A stretch of DNA of 64,000 bases from Scilla litardierei (taxonomy: Eukaryota > Streptophyta > Magnoliopsida > Asparagales > Asparagaceae), in the NCBI GenBank assembly GCA_030789695.1, contig CM061142.1:279551043-279615042 (forward strand), in the 5' to 3' direction. The position numbers and the translations under genes are program-made. The notes under the pieces are model-generated. The model worked only from the letters and a program-made list of their open reading frames with translations. It was not told the DNA's origin and did no database searches. Position 1 is the first letter of the stretch. Each line of letters begins with the position of its first letter. Of this stretch, positions 1 through 10,639 are shown piece by piece.

Positions 1-424
1 CCTAGAGTTATTGAAGACAGATCATTAAAGTTAACCATTTAATAACTCTAACTTGGTCGTTCAGTGAACTCATTCTCCAATGAGCACCTGTGTCTCGTCT
101 CCGACTTCAGCAAGTCGAATGACTATGAGATCATCATTACCCGAAGGTAAGACGAAGACACAGTGATCTATCCGATGTGTCGATATCCAGTTCTCGACAC
201 ATCTATGATCACGAACCGTTTTAGACTTACGTTTCTATTCGGTCTCTTACTTACTCATAATCGAGATCTCATCTAGATATGTAAGGACCTAACTCTAAGT
301 CTATGGATATTATCCAAGTATATTAATACAAACGATTTTATACTTAGAATAATACGTACCATATACGGTATGAACAAGACGTATAATCAAGATAAATTGC
401 CTTATGGGCATATATCTTCCTACA
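1..424 (-). repeat. 3' LTR of TR-GAG element (last 424 bp visible)
   Basis: Near-identical to 6493-6916. In element orientation this is the U3 start of the 3' LTR. The rest of this LTR, about 2.1 kb, lies left of the window. Confidence 0.95.
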
Positions 425-437
425 TCTCCCACTTGCA
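425..437 (-). promoter_or_regulatory. Polypurine tract of TR-GAG element
   Basis: On the minus strand this reads as a purine run (core AAGTGGGAGA) directly abutting the 3' LTR, the standard priming site for plus-strand DNA synthesis in copia elements. Confidence 0.8.
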
Positions 438-1666
438 CTTAGGCTATTTATCTCGGTATCTCATGCCGTTATAGCATATCAGTCACTTTGACATTTGATA
501 TGGCAAACCTAAGAATGGTTCTACTAATAAGTATCTACAACGAATTTTAATGGATTGAAATTACATCTCTTGATCACACAGGGTTGATCCTTTGGAAAAA
601 TGATCTGGATCAATTTTCCTAACTTTGTATAGCTAACAGTTAGCTTATACTATTTAGATGTGGGGTCTTACATTTCCGTAAGTCAGTTCTAGCTCACTCC
701 ACTTTATTGTGTCAATATGTCAAGTACACATTTGACGCCCTAAGTCTCTATATATATACTATTAAATCAAAACAGTTTTGACTTAATGATTTATATAGAA
801 GATTCATTAAAGTGAAAAATCCTTTTTACTTAGTCCGAAAAACGGAACTAAGTATTTGAGCTCGCTCCCACTGACTTTAAGAATTACCTGGTCAAATTTC
901 TTTAACATAATATCTAAATCATATTTAGGTTTATGTGCAAAATATAACCATTTGGTAAGTGCCTTAGATGGAATGCACAAGTGTCAGATTCGGTTTGACG
1001 AATGAGTCAAGTCAAGATCGTTTTAAGGAAACTTGACATTGACTCGTTCAATCAAAACGTCCTACACTGTACTTATTCTTTTAACCACATTTAGTATTAA
1101 CTCTTTTAATAACTAAATGCAGTTAATCACGAGTTAATATTGATATGCGTATTTATTGTGATTGCACACAATTTATACGCCCCCTGGAACATATACTTAA
1201 CTACTGATTGACTTCAGACATTTAGTCAGCTTCAAAATCAATATTATCGAAGCTATACATCATTATTCGAAAATATACGCATCCATCACAGAAAAGTCAC
1301 ATCCACAGAATTTGAGCCAATTCACTTTCAATTGCAACAATCGAGACATTCATTCCAAAACAACGGGTTCATAAAAGGAACCTTAATTTGTTTATCAAAA
1401 AATAAACTTTGAGTGCAAAGCACTCATTCATTGTTTTCGATCCTTAAAGATGATACATTTTATTCAAATAAGAAAAATATCATCTCCATCACGATCAGCG
1501 TCTCCAGAAGTCTTTGAGCGGTCCCAGCAGCAACTGTTGCTTTAATTGCCGACCGATCTCCGTGCTTCTTTAATCTCCAGTTCTTATCAGCCACCTGTAT
1601 ACAGTACACAGATGTCTATAAGTATCTCATACTATATGAATGGAAATGATTGCATTTAATTGAATT
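438..1666 (-). other. TR-GAG 3' untranslated internal region
   Basis: About 1.2 kb of AT-rich sequence between the gag stop and the polypurine tract. No frame above noise and no pol motif is visible. It occupies the place where pol would lie in an autonomous element. Confidence 0.6.
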
Positions 1667-2491
1667 TTAATTTGTACCTGAGGTAGAGGCATCAGTATGC
1701 CCCTTCTTCTTCTCTGCAAGATAGATCTTGCAGTTCCTCTTCCAGTGGCCAATCTTGTGGCAATGGAAGCACTCAGATTTCGACGGGGCCCCTTTGTTCT
1801 TTTTCTTCCCATTCTTAGCCTTCGCAGGTTGTGGGACCTGCCTCTTCTTCCCTTTGCCTTTCGGCTGGTCGGAAGTAGCAGAGCCAACAACCAGTGCAGC
1901 CGGCTTCTTATGAATCTCCTCAAACTGCCGGAGCATATTGAGGAGACCCGGAAGATCCGTCTCAAGGCTGTTCATTATAAAGCCAGTTATAAAAGTCTTG
2001 AAATCGGGAGTCAAAGACTTTAGGATAATGTCCGTGGACATCTCATTGTCCAGGATAAATCCTAACTGGGCGGCGTCCTCTACGTACCCGATCATCTTGA
2101 TAACATGATCCTGTACGGGTTCCGTCCCCATCTTGGTGCCCCAGAGGTTGTTAGTGGCCTCGAACTTGGCAGCTCTTGATCGCTTGCCATACAACTCTTG
2201 TGCGTTGAGGAGCATGCTTTGAACATCCATATGTTCATGCTTCCTCTGCAACTCGTTGGTCATCGAAGCCAGAGTAAGGCACCTGGCCTTCTCTGCATCC
2301 CTCTGGTACAATTTGTAGGCTTCCTTTTCATCGTGGGTCGAATCTTCATCCGGCTTATCTGGAGCGTCCTCGAACAGTACGTATCCTATTCCGGCCAGGG
2401 AAAGGACCAACTTGATGTTCCTAAGCCAGTCTTTGTAGTTCGTTCCATCCAGCACGTTCTTCTCAACCATGTATCTAAGTCCCGAATCCAT
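1667..2491 (-). CDS. gag: Copia-type Gag polyprotein of TR-GAG element
   Basis: An intact 274-residue frame. Residues about 10-30 hold the usual copia gag start (DGTNYKDW), followed by the helical capsid region (about 45-190, related to the UBN2/retrotran_gag families). A lysine-rich basic stretch (about 205-238) follows, then one perfect CCHC zinc knuckle at residues 241-254 (CFHCHKIGHWKRNC, spacing C-x2-C-x4-H-x4-C), a nucleic-acid-binding motif of nucleocapsid. It ends 20 residues after the knuckle with no protease continuation, so it encodes structural Gag only. Gag packages the RNA in virus-like particles in the cytoplasm. The start chosen is the first Met before the conserved motif. The frame has no stop or frameshift, unlike every pol in this window, which suggests a young copy. 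Confidence 0.9.
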   Translation of the reverse strand: MDSGLRYMVEKNVLDGTNYKDWLRNIKLVLSLAGIGYVLFEDAPDKPDEDSTHDEKEAYKLYQRDAEKARCLTLASMTNELQRKHEHMDVQSMLLNAQELYGKRSRAAKFEATNNLWGTKMGTEPVQDHVIKMIGYVEDAAQLGFILDNEMSTDIILKSLTPDFKTFITGFIMNSLETDLPGLLNMLRQFEEIHKKPAALVVGSATSDQPKGKGKKRQVPQPAKAKNGKKKNKGAPSKSECFHCHKIGHWKRNCKIYLAEKKKGHTDASTSGTN

Positions 2492-4386
2492 TCTGTATTT
2501 TATAGATACTTTAGTTAGTATATGTTCGTAGTATAGTTTTAATGGTTTTAATAAAACTATATTCTCCCACTAAATTTATTTAAAGCCATAATAATAAACA
2601 ATTTATTATAAAATAATATTTGTGAGAGAGGGATCCGACTACCGTGAGTCTGACAACCTTGAGTGTATCTCAACAAGTTGTCCGACTCTGCAGTCGGTAG
2701 ACGAACTCGTCGTCAATCATATTTACTATGATTCCCTATCGATTTTTACCCCTAGTCATTTGTGATCATGAGTGTGCTCAACCGGATCACAATGGCTAGC
2801 CTAGTCGGTCCCTTGTTTTCGTGTCTAGCCTGACTTGCCCCTTTGCTCGGTGTATGCACGACGCGTCGGTTTGGGTCAGGTCCTAGACTACATTCTTGGT
2901 TAGACTTACGCCGAAGCTCGAGGGATGAGACAACGGTTTCAGTCAGGTTAAGATGTCAATCAAGAAATCGGTTTCTATAAGATTGACATGTCACGGCTTG
3001 AGTGTAGCTCAACAACCGGAACATGTTTCTTACAGTTGCCAACTCCTAAAACAAGGAGGGCTACGATTTATCTTGAACAAGATTATTATCGTATTGACTT
3101 AGGTATAGTCGATGGACTTACATAGTCATGAATCGACTCCTTGCGGTCCAGCGGACGCGGCCAGGGAATTGACTAAGCCAGGACCACTTGTTACCCAGTC
3201 TAGCTAGGTTGGTCCAAAAACTTTAGCCAAGCACATTGACCGACATCATGATCCATTGAAGGAGTTGTCATCAATCTTATGTTTTCCAAACAACTAAATG
3301 GCTTTTATTTAAAAGAACTAGTTAATCCTTATCAACTAGTGGATCCTAAAATTCAAAATTTTTCAGATTGGTTGAACATCTTTTATTAAGTCCTTATCAA
3401 CTATAAGGTTCTACGTTCAACTTACTACCCAAATCTCATTAGGTTTTTAATAAAACAATTCAACATTTTTTGTCTTTTGTGAAAATCATTATTTAAACAT
3501 TTTAATGAAATGATTTCCAAACAAAGGGACTACCCTAATCAGGTATTAGGTTCAATGTTGTTTTGTTTTATCAAACATAACATGTCACTATCATGTTTTA
3601 ATGGCTAACCTAACAAGGTTTGTGTATACATTATACAACATGAAATGAAGCAACTAACTTTATCGGCATAAAAGAAAGTTTCATTTTTAGTGACATATAA
3701 AAGGTATTTGCAAGTTTAAAAAATTATCTATATAATACAAACATGCAAATCTAAATTTTAACACTTAAAATTAAAGATTAAAATTTAAAGCCTTCATAAA
3801 AAAATTTTATCGCATAAAACTAGGTCGTACAAAATTATCTAATAATTTTAAACCTAGGCCTTTAAAATTTTTTATCCTTATTTCTAAAATTAAAATATCA
3901 CATAAAAATTTTAGAAACATCTATGTAGTAAAAGAAAATTAATTTATATTACATCTCATGAAATAAAAATTATTTCTATTATTAACATATTTAAAACAAT
4001 TTTAAAACTCTTTTAAAATCTTTTAGAAATCCTTTTTAGAAGCTTTCAAATAAAGTTTAAAGATTTCTAACTTTATGTAACTTAAAGAAAAATTCTTAAT
4101 TTTCAAAAAAAAAATTTCCTAAAGTTTACATAAACTTTCAACACCCTTTAAAATTTTTAATGTCTCATAAAAATTTACAAAGTATTTAAAACATAGTAGA
4201 CTACTTTTAGATTTATCGCATAAAAATAATTGTCCCAAAATTAAACAAATTTTCGTGTTGCAAAATTAATTTTTGAAACACAAAATTAGTTTCAAAACTA
4301 ATAAAATAAAAAAAAGTTTTGAACATGCAAGCTAAGCATTTTTAATAATTTAAAGAATCGCTATAGTAGATCTATAGCATAACCGT
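2492..4386 (-). other. TR-GAG 5' leader, non-coding
   Basis: A 1.9 kb leader between the primer site and the gag start codon, unusually long for a copia element. It is strongly A/T-rich at 3650-4380. No open frame or recognisable motif was found. It may hold packaging signals, but nothing in the sequence proves that. Confidence 0.6.
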
Positions 4387-4400
4387 GGCTCCGATACCAC
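4387..4400 (-). promoter_or_regulatory. Primer binding site (tRNA-iMet) of TR-GAG
   Basis: The minus strand reads GTGGTATCGGAGCC, a one-base variant of the usual TGGTATCAGAGC complement of initiator tRNA-Met, directly after the LTR end CCCCAACA. Confidence 0.87.
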
Positions 4401-4710
4401 TGTTGGGGTTTTGGCGGACCCCCAGAGCTCGGATCCGTATCCGTCCTAAGTCGGACGGACCACGGAGGCACAAAAGCGCAGCGGAAAACCAGAAATCAAA
4501 ATTTCTACACTAGCTAAACTATTTAGCTAGGCTCTGGGGAACCAGAACCCAGCCCGATCTATGCCGACTTGGAGTGGGTCTGACCACTCCAAGAAGGATC
4601 TACACTAAGCGACTAATTAAAATTACGCTAAAACGCTTAACCACATACCCGGAATCTTGGCCCTGGAGCAGGCAAGATGTACCGCACCGTCTTGAGAAGC
4701 TCCTCGTAGC

Positions 4711-4822
4711 CGAGCCGCGTTGACCCGATCTCCCTGAGCCGCCTCGCACCCTCGCACCGATCCGCCCGAGCCGCGTTGACCCGATCTCCCTGAGCCGCCT
4801 CGCACCCTCGCACCGATCCGCC
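4711..4822. repeat. Two tandem 56-bp units in TR-GAG LTR
   Basis: The unit starting CGAGCCGCGTTGACCCG occurs at 4711 and 4767 without visible change, with the first bases of a third unit at 4823. It lies downstream of the TATA-like box in the transcribed part of the LTR. Confidence 0.85.
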
Positions 4823-5052
4823 CGAGCCGCTTTCGCCTCCGAGCCGATCACACGCGGTAGAAAGTTTCACTTGAGAAGAAACCCGCGTCTTAGTCGTCCG
4901 GATCGGATCCAAACCCCTTTCGTAGTCGTGCTAGGACTACTCCAGAGAATAGGAAAGTAGAGAGAGAGATTTAGTCGCGGACCGAGCTTGCTCAATAATT
5001 TGGAGCTACCCGATCGTTGACTGGTGTGTTTTTCAACGAGGAGAGTGCACCC

Positions 5053-5064
5053 CTATTTATATAG
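5053..5064 (-). promoter_or_regulatory. TATA-like box of TR-GAG LTR
   Basis: The minus strand reads CTATATAAATAG, a strong plant TATA box, about 325 bp downstream of the palindromic array. Confidence 0.65.
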
Positions 5065-5387
5065 GGAGTGAGCACTCAACATCTCGTTGCGGGAAATGTG
5101 GGACAATTCCCATGAAGAGAAAAACAATTAAGCCATTTGGCTTAATTTCAATTTTAAAGTTAGCCTTTCACAAAGTCAAACTTTAACGAATTAATTCTCC
5201 TCATATACTAAACTTCAGACACCAAACAAGCTATCAATCAGAAGAGCTTGGAAAGGTGAACGCGTAGGAACTGACTGCGACGAATTTCGACTTCGTTTGA
5301 CCCCTCAAACAATTGCTCAAAGTTTAGCAATTTCTCAAAATTCGTAGCCGTCATTAGGGTTTCAAAAAACCCTAATTGACTTAAGTT

Positions 5388-5611
5388 GCGGGCGCGCCCG
5401 CTAGACTTAGCGGGCGCGCCCGCCCAAGGGGGGAAGGGCGGGCCACCCGCCCGCTGCTGCAGCGGGCGCTGGCCCGCTGCGTGCAGCGGGCCGTGCCCGC
5501 TGCATCAGCGGGCGCTGGCCCGCTGTGCAGCGGGCCACGCCCGCTGATGCAGCGGGCGACCGCCCGCTGCACACAGCGGGCCATGCCCGCTGCTGCAGCG
5601 GGCCGCGCCCG
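5388..5611 (-). promoter_or_regulatory. GC-rich palindromic array in TR-GAG LTR
   Basis: Two perfect 14-bp palindromes (GCGGGCGCGCCCGC at 5388 and 5412) are followed by alternating GCAGCGGGC and GCCCGCTGC half-sites about every 20-30 bp. The array is almost pure G/C in an AT-rich LTR and lies upstream of the TATA-like box in the element's sense. Open frames here are compositional artefacts. Confidence 0.7.
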
Positions 5612-6916
5612 TTTTGCCCTTGCACATGGGCCTCTTGGCCCGGTGGGTCTAACCCACTTCCCCTTGAACTCTTTCTGCGTTTCTGGGCTCGTTTGAGCTC
5701 CGATTTGGACACGGTTTGAACCTGTGTTTAGACCGGGACGATCCCGTCATCTAGGTAACCCTTTCCAACAAGTTTGTTCCTACTAAATTCGTCGTAACTA
5801 ATTTACAACATGTTTAGTTAAAGTTAGCATCTAATGCAACGTTATGTCCCTATTGCTATTGCGACTAACTTTCACAACTTAACTTGTGAATATCATCAAA
5901 TGACATTTCTCTCTATTCTATATTCCTATTACTAAGACACGAGTACTACTCGGTGTGAGACCCTACAGCCTGACCTTACTATAGGTTGGGGGTCGAAACC
6001 CCTAGACGACGGTCACTACGAGCAGTAGCTGTCGTCCCTGTTTCAGAGTCATCATAACGTGATCGACCCTTTGACAAAAGTATCATAGGGTTTGCATTGG
6101 CTGTGTCAGTGATGAATTCCGTTAGCTAAAATCCCTTCGTCAAGACTGTGTTTGATGTTGGCCTAGGGTATGGTTTTCTGTCAACCCCATTAGACAACAT
6201 TGGTCAGTATACGGCGGTCTTTATTGTATACACGTTGTACTACTTGCAACGTACCCCGGCCGAGGATTAACATAAAGACCGTACTGAGCCTATAACACTA
6301 ACTTCCCTTTAATGGAAGTGACGAATCCCTTCTTAGTCACTTACTCACCTAGAGAGCTTCTGGTGCAACCCAACCTAAGATCTTTCATCAGGACTGGTCC
6401 TCGAAGCTAGATCATGGGTCTAAGCTACACCGTCCGTTCACAGGTTTATACAGATGACTTCAGGTCTTAAGGATCAACTAACCTATCATCACCCTAGAGT
6501 TATTGAAGACAGATCATTAAAGTTAACCATTTAATAACTCTAACTTGGTCGTTCAGTGAACTCATTCTCCAATGAGCACCTGTGTCTCGTCTCCGACTTC
6601 AGCAAGTCGAATGACTATGAGATCATCATTACCCGAAGGTAAGACGAAGACACAGTGATCTATCCGATGTGTCGATATCCAGTTCTCGACACATCTATGA
6701 TCACGAACCGTTTTAGACTTACGTTTCTATTCGGTCTCTTACTTACTCATAATCGAGATCTCATCTAGATATGTAAGGACCTAACTCTAAGTCTATGGAT
6801 ATTATCCAAGTATATTAATACAAACGATTTTATACTTAGAATAATACGTACCATATACGGTATGAACAAGACGTATAATCAAGATAAATTGCCTTATGGG
6901 CATATATCTTCCTACA

Positions 6917-9128
6917 ATAAGTAAGTATTAGCCATCTGTTTTGATGATGTATAATTGACGATAGTGTATATAAATATCAATGTTCTTGTTTTCAGTGTTT
7001 CTCTGTGGTCTCTGTATTGTTTCCGTGTTATGTGTGTATGTTTCTTCGAAACATTACAGGTACTACCCCAGCAGCGCACAGTGGACCTGCAGTCAGCATA
7101 CTCTCTCGTCTTCACCCTCGAATTCCCTGGTATCCTGGGGAGCAAGGCGTGACACTTTCATCAGCCGCCATGTCACCCTTTTCCAGGGAGCACCTGACAA
7201 GGCCAACCACCCACATCGTCATCGATGAATGGACCGAGCAAAAGGACATCACTGATTAATCCACGGGTACCACTCCCAATGCCTTCCTTTCATCAGCCGC
7301 CATGTCACCCTCCACTGGCGAGCACCTGACAAGTCCCACCACCCATGTCGCCTCTGACGAACGAACCAGGGAAACACACAACCCTGATCAATCCATGGTC
7401 GCCACTGCCAACTCTTCCCTTTCATCACCTGCCATGTCACCCCCTCCCCCCACTGACGAGCACCTGATATGTCCCACCACCCACGTCGCCTCTGACGAAC
7501 AGACCGAGCAAAAGGATAGCACTGATCAATCCATGGGCGCCACTGCCAACTCCTCCCTTTTATCCCCAGCCATGTCACCCCCCGTCGGTGAGCACCTGAG
7601 AAGTCCCACCACTCATGTCGTCTCTGACGAACGAACTGAGTAAAAGGACAGCACTGATCAAGCCATGGGTGTCACTGCCAACTCCTCCATTTTCATCATC
7701 CGCCAAGTCACCCCCCTTCGGTGAGCACATGACAAGTCACACCACCCACGTCGCCTCCGACGAACGGACCAAGCGAAAGGGCATCGCCGATCAATCCATG
7801 GGCACCACTGCCAACTCCGCCCTTTCATCGCCATCCATGCCACCCTCCGTCAGCGGGCACCTAACAAGTCCCACCACCCACATTACTTCCGAACTCTCCA
7901 TCGACATTCATGACTCATCACTTCCTCTTCCGACAATTCCTCACCACCACTATCACCTCCTGCTGGTCCTCCCGCAACCTGCCACAACCGCCATCACCTC
8001 CTCTGTCGATTAAGGCATCGAATAAGTAAGCATTAGCCATATGTTTTGATGATGTATAATGGACGATAGTGTATATAAATATCAATGTTCTTGTTTTCAG
8101 TGGTTCTCTGTGGTCTCTGTATTGTTTTCGTGTTATGTGTGTATGTTTCTTCGGAATATTATAGGTACTACCCCAGCAGCGCACAGTGGACCTGTAGTCA
8201 GCGTACTCTCTCGTCTTCACCCTCGACTTCCCTGGTATCCTGGAGAGCAGGGCGCGACACTTTCATAAGCCGCCATGTCACCCTCTACCAGGGAGCACCT
8301 GACAAGTCCCACCACCCACGTCGTCATCGATGAACGGACCGAGCAAAATGACATCACTGATTAATCCATGGGTGCCACTCCCAATGTATCCCTTTCATCT
8401 CCTGCCATGTCACCCTCCACTGGCAAGCACCTGACAAGTCCCACCACCCATGTCGCCTCTGACGAACAACCCGAGCAAAAGCACAACACTGATCAATCCA
8501 TGTTCGCCACTGCCAACTCCTCCCTTTCATCACCTGCCATGTCACCCCCTCCCCCCGTCGACGAGCACCTGACATATCCCACCACCCATGTTGCCTCTGA
8601 CGAACGGACCGAGCAAAAGGATAGCACTGATCAATCCATGGGTGCCACTGCCAACTCCTCCCTTTTATCCCCAGCCATGTCACCCCCCGTCAGTGAGCAT
8701 TTGAGAAGTCCCACCACTCATATCGCCTCTGACGAACGGACTGAGCAAAAGGATGGCACTGATCAAGCCATGGGTGTCACTGCCAACTCCTCCATTTTCA
8801 TCATCCGCCATGTCACCCCCCGTCGATGAGCACATGACAAGTCGCACCACCCACGTCGCCTCCGACGAACGGACCAAGCGAAAGGGCATCACCAATTAAT
8901 CCATGGGCGCCACTGCCAACTCCTCCCTTTCATCACCATCCATGCGACCCTCCATCGGTGAGCACCTGACAAGTCCCACCACCCACATTACATCTGAACT
9001 CTCCATCGACATTCGTGACTCATCCACTTCCTCTTCCGACAATTCCTCACCACCAATCTCACCTCCTGCTGGTCCTGTCGCACCACTACCACTACCGCCA
9101 TAACCTCCTCTGTCGATTAAGGCATCGA
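6917..9128 (+). repeat. Tandem duplication of a TPK-like N-terminal exon with 132-bp sub-repeats
   Basis: Two units of 1105 and 1107 bp start at 6917 and 8022, each with ATAAGTAAG followed by a variant of GCATTAGCC. A third start at 9129 leads into the channel body. Each unit has an AT-rich lead with possible acceptor sites (TTTTCAG, ATTACAG), then about six sub-repeats of about 132 bp. The CATGTCACCC landmark sits at 7169, 7301, 7433 and 7571, with variants near 7704 and 7835. 132 bp is 44 codons, and the plus frame reads recurring MSP, EHLTSPTTH, ASDERTEQKD and DQSMGATANSSL blocks, so the repeat grew while it was coding. Stops and indels now interrupt both units. The last sub-repeat is in the same frame as the channel sequence that follows, which supports it being the N-terminal region of that gene. 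Confidence 0.75.
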
Positions 9129-9794
9129 ATAAGTAGGCATTAGCCATCTGTTTTCTTCTCTTAAACGTACTGGTCAGCAGCATCTTATACAGCGTCAATC
9201 TCAAGGCATACTCCGATGATGATGTCAGTGGGATCAGAATTAATGTGGACGCGTTATACTTCAGCATTGTATCTTTTGCGAATGTCGGCTACGATGATCT
9301 GCATCCAGTTACTACATTCTCAAAGATCATGACGTGTTGCTTAGTGATGTTTAGTGTTTTTCTGGTAAACATGCTTCTCACTGTGATTTATGCAAGAGGG
9401 GATCGGTACAGCTTACGGTAAATCTTGTTTTCTTGATAATTGTTTAATTTTTAATTTAATTAGATTTATAAGTTGACTGAGCTTTTATCTAAAACCATGT
9501 ACATGTTCCAGTAGCAATTAGCTGCATCGTTTTCTTTATTGGGATTGGATCAATGGGTATCAGCTATATAGAGTGGATGGAAGGGATTGATTCCTTTTAT
9601 CTATCAGTAATGTTCGTTACCGCCGTGAGTTATGGTGATTTGTCATTCAAGACTACATGAAGAAGGTTATGTGGTTCAGTTTTGCTTTTTGCATCAATGC
9701 TATTATTTCCAAGAGCACTTGCTTATTTGGCCGAGGCTATGATGGCTTGGAGGGCGCCAAAAGCTGCTGATGCTACTCGCATTGACCTCATTAG
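9104..9794 (+). pseudogene. Two-pore K+ channel (TPK/KCO-like) pseudogene, pore domains 1 and 2
   Basis: Plant TPK channels are tonoplast K+ channels with two pore loops carrying GYGD filters. The first block (9140-9417) encodes a hydrophobic helix, then VDALYFSIV, a pore reading NVGYDDL (GYDD at 9287-9298), HPVTTFSK and a second helix. A likely intron with GT at 9418 and AG at 9511 follows. The second block (9512-9794) encodes DSFYLSVMFVTAVSYGD (SYGD at 9628-9639), SFKT, then LAYLAEA, matching the second TPK pore order, and ends at a GTAAGT donor. Defects: both filters deviate from GYGD; there is a TAG at 9134 and a TGA at 9658 inside pore 2; the frame is off by one across the intron; and no C-terminal EF-hand region follows. 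A diverged paralogue is possible, but the stops argue for a pseudogene. Confidence 0.68.
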
Positions 9795-9970
9795 GTAAGT
9801 TTTCATTATCTTTGCTATGTTTTTTTCCAATTTAAAAAGAAGTTATTCCTAATATTTCAACTTATTTGTTTCGGATATTCGGTCAAGGGCATAACCATGC
9901 ACGCCTTGCCCTGGGCAAGAAAAAGGAAAATTCTTTCTTTAATAAAAGATAGCTCATGTAGCAACATTAT

Positions 9971-10053
9971 GAGATAGTGGCACAGTTGGCTAGCACGCGT
10001 GTATCATAGCCCCTCAATTTTCCTGCAGTTGCGAGATCGAGCCACTCCAACCA
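9971..10053 (+). mobile_element. Possible tRNA-derived SINE head
   Basis: The sequence GATAGTGGCACAGTTGG resembles a Pol III A box and GAGATCGAGCC resembles a B box, about 55 bp apart, with a tRNA-like CCACTCCAACC end. It lies in AT-rich DNA after the channel relic. I found no clear tail or target duplication. It cannot fold as a good tRNA (the acceptor ends do not pair), so a SINE head is more likely than a tRNA gene. Confidence 0.35.
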
Positions 10054-10189
10054 AACGAATTTTTAATTTTGGGGGTTAATTATTCCAATAGGCTTAATAA
10101 TTTTGTAATTTCATATCTATAGCAGTTTAGTGAAGATAATACGTCCATTGGTGGCTAGTTACTCTGTTCTTTTTGACATTCTTATTACT

Positions 10190-10367
10190 TCATTAGTTTT
10201 TTCTTAGCTTAATGTCATAATTCGTTATAATTTTGCTGGTTGATGTGCATTCTTATTACTTCCCTCAAAGTCATAATTTGTTACAATTTTGATGGTTGAT
10301 GTGCATTCTTATTACTTCCCTCAAAGTCATAATTTGTTACAATTTTGCTAGTTGATGTGCATTCTTA
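10190..10367. repeat. Tandem repeat interrupted by the gypsy element
   Basis: About three copies of a roughly 60-bp AT-rich unit (landmarks GTCATAATTTGTTACAATTTT and TTGATGTGCATTC). The unit resumes at 20150 beyond the gypsy element, so the transposon landed inside the last copy. Confidence 0.8.
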
Positions 10368-10639
10368 TTACTTGTAACGACTGGTTTTCTTGTATATGGA
10401 TTTATTATATTATAATATATGTTTTGGTGGATTTTCTCCTCATGTGTGGTTTTCGTCTCCGTAACTTTCATTTTCGATCGTTTCGTCGTGTTTTCTCGTT
10501 TCTTCCTTAGGATCGTCGATTTCGAAGTATGTCATTCGTGACGGGCTTCATAACGGTCGTATCTTACTATTAGATCAAGCCTAGGAGTCTTAGGAATCGA
10601 TCCCGGAGCTCCGCGCTCCGTATCGGAACTTTTGGTGCT

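Larger units (their letters stand above)
1..6916 (-). mobile_element. TR-GAG-type LTR retrotransposon, left LTR truncated by window edge
   Basis: Positions 1-424 repeat almost base for base at 6493-6916, and both copies end in CCTACA. The inner edge of the left copy is followed by a polypurine tract on the minus strand. A minus-strand tRNA-iMet primer site at 4387-4400 abuts TGTTGGGG at 4401. The element is therefore a minus-strand LTR retrotransposon with LTRs of about 2.5 kb and an internal region of about 4.0 kb. The only gene inside is a copia-type gag (1667-2491). Protease, integrase, RT and RNase H are absent and no remnant of them is visible. This matches the terminal-repeat-with-GAG (TR-GAG) class of non-autonomous plant elements, which must borrow enzymes from an autonomous copia partner. 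The gag frame is intact and the visible LTR overlap is nearly identical, so the insertion is probably recent. Confidence 0.85.
4401..6916 (-). repeat. 5' LTR of TR-GAG element (2516 bp)
   Basis: Complete LTR with TG...CA ends (TGTTGGGG at 4401, CCTACA ending at 6916). In element orientation U3 is on the right. It contains a GC-rich palindromic array (5388-5611), a TATA-like box (5053-5064) and a 56-bp duplication (4711-4822). The base after the LTR starts ATAAG, the likely 5-bp target duplication; its partner lies outside the window. Confidence 0.93.

Noticed and set aside
5381..5719. Several overlapping open frames of 60-100 codons on both strands
   Set aside because: Created by the lack of A/T in the GC-rich palindrome island, which removes stop codons in all frames. 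No protein motif.
7302..8829. Intact secreted repeat-protein gene in the 132-bp repeats
   Set aside because: Stops and frame changes occur in both units, no signal peptide is visible, and the last unit continues in frame into a TPK helix, so a decayed N-terminal exon fits better.
9971..10053. Functional tRNA gene
   Set aside because: A/B boxes are present but the acceptor ends do not pair and no anticodon arm can be drawn with confidence.
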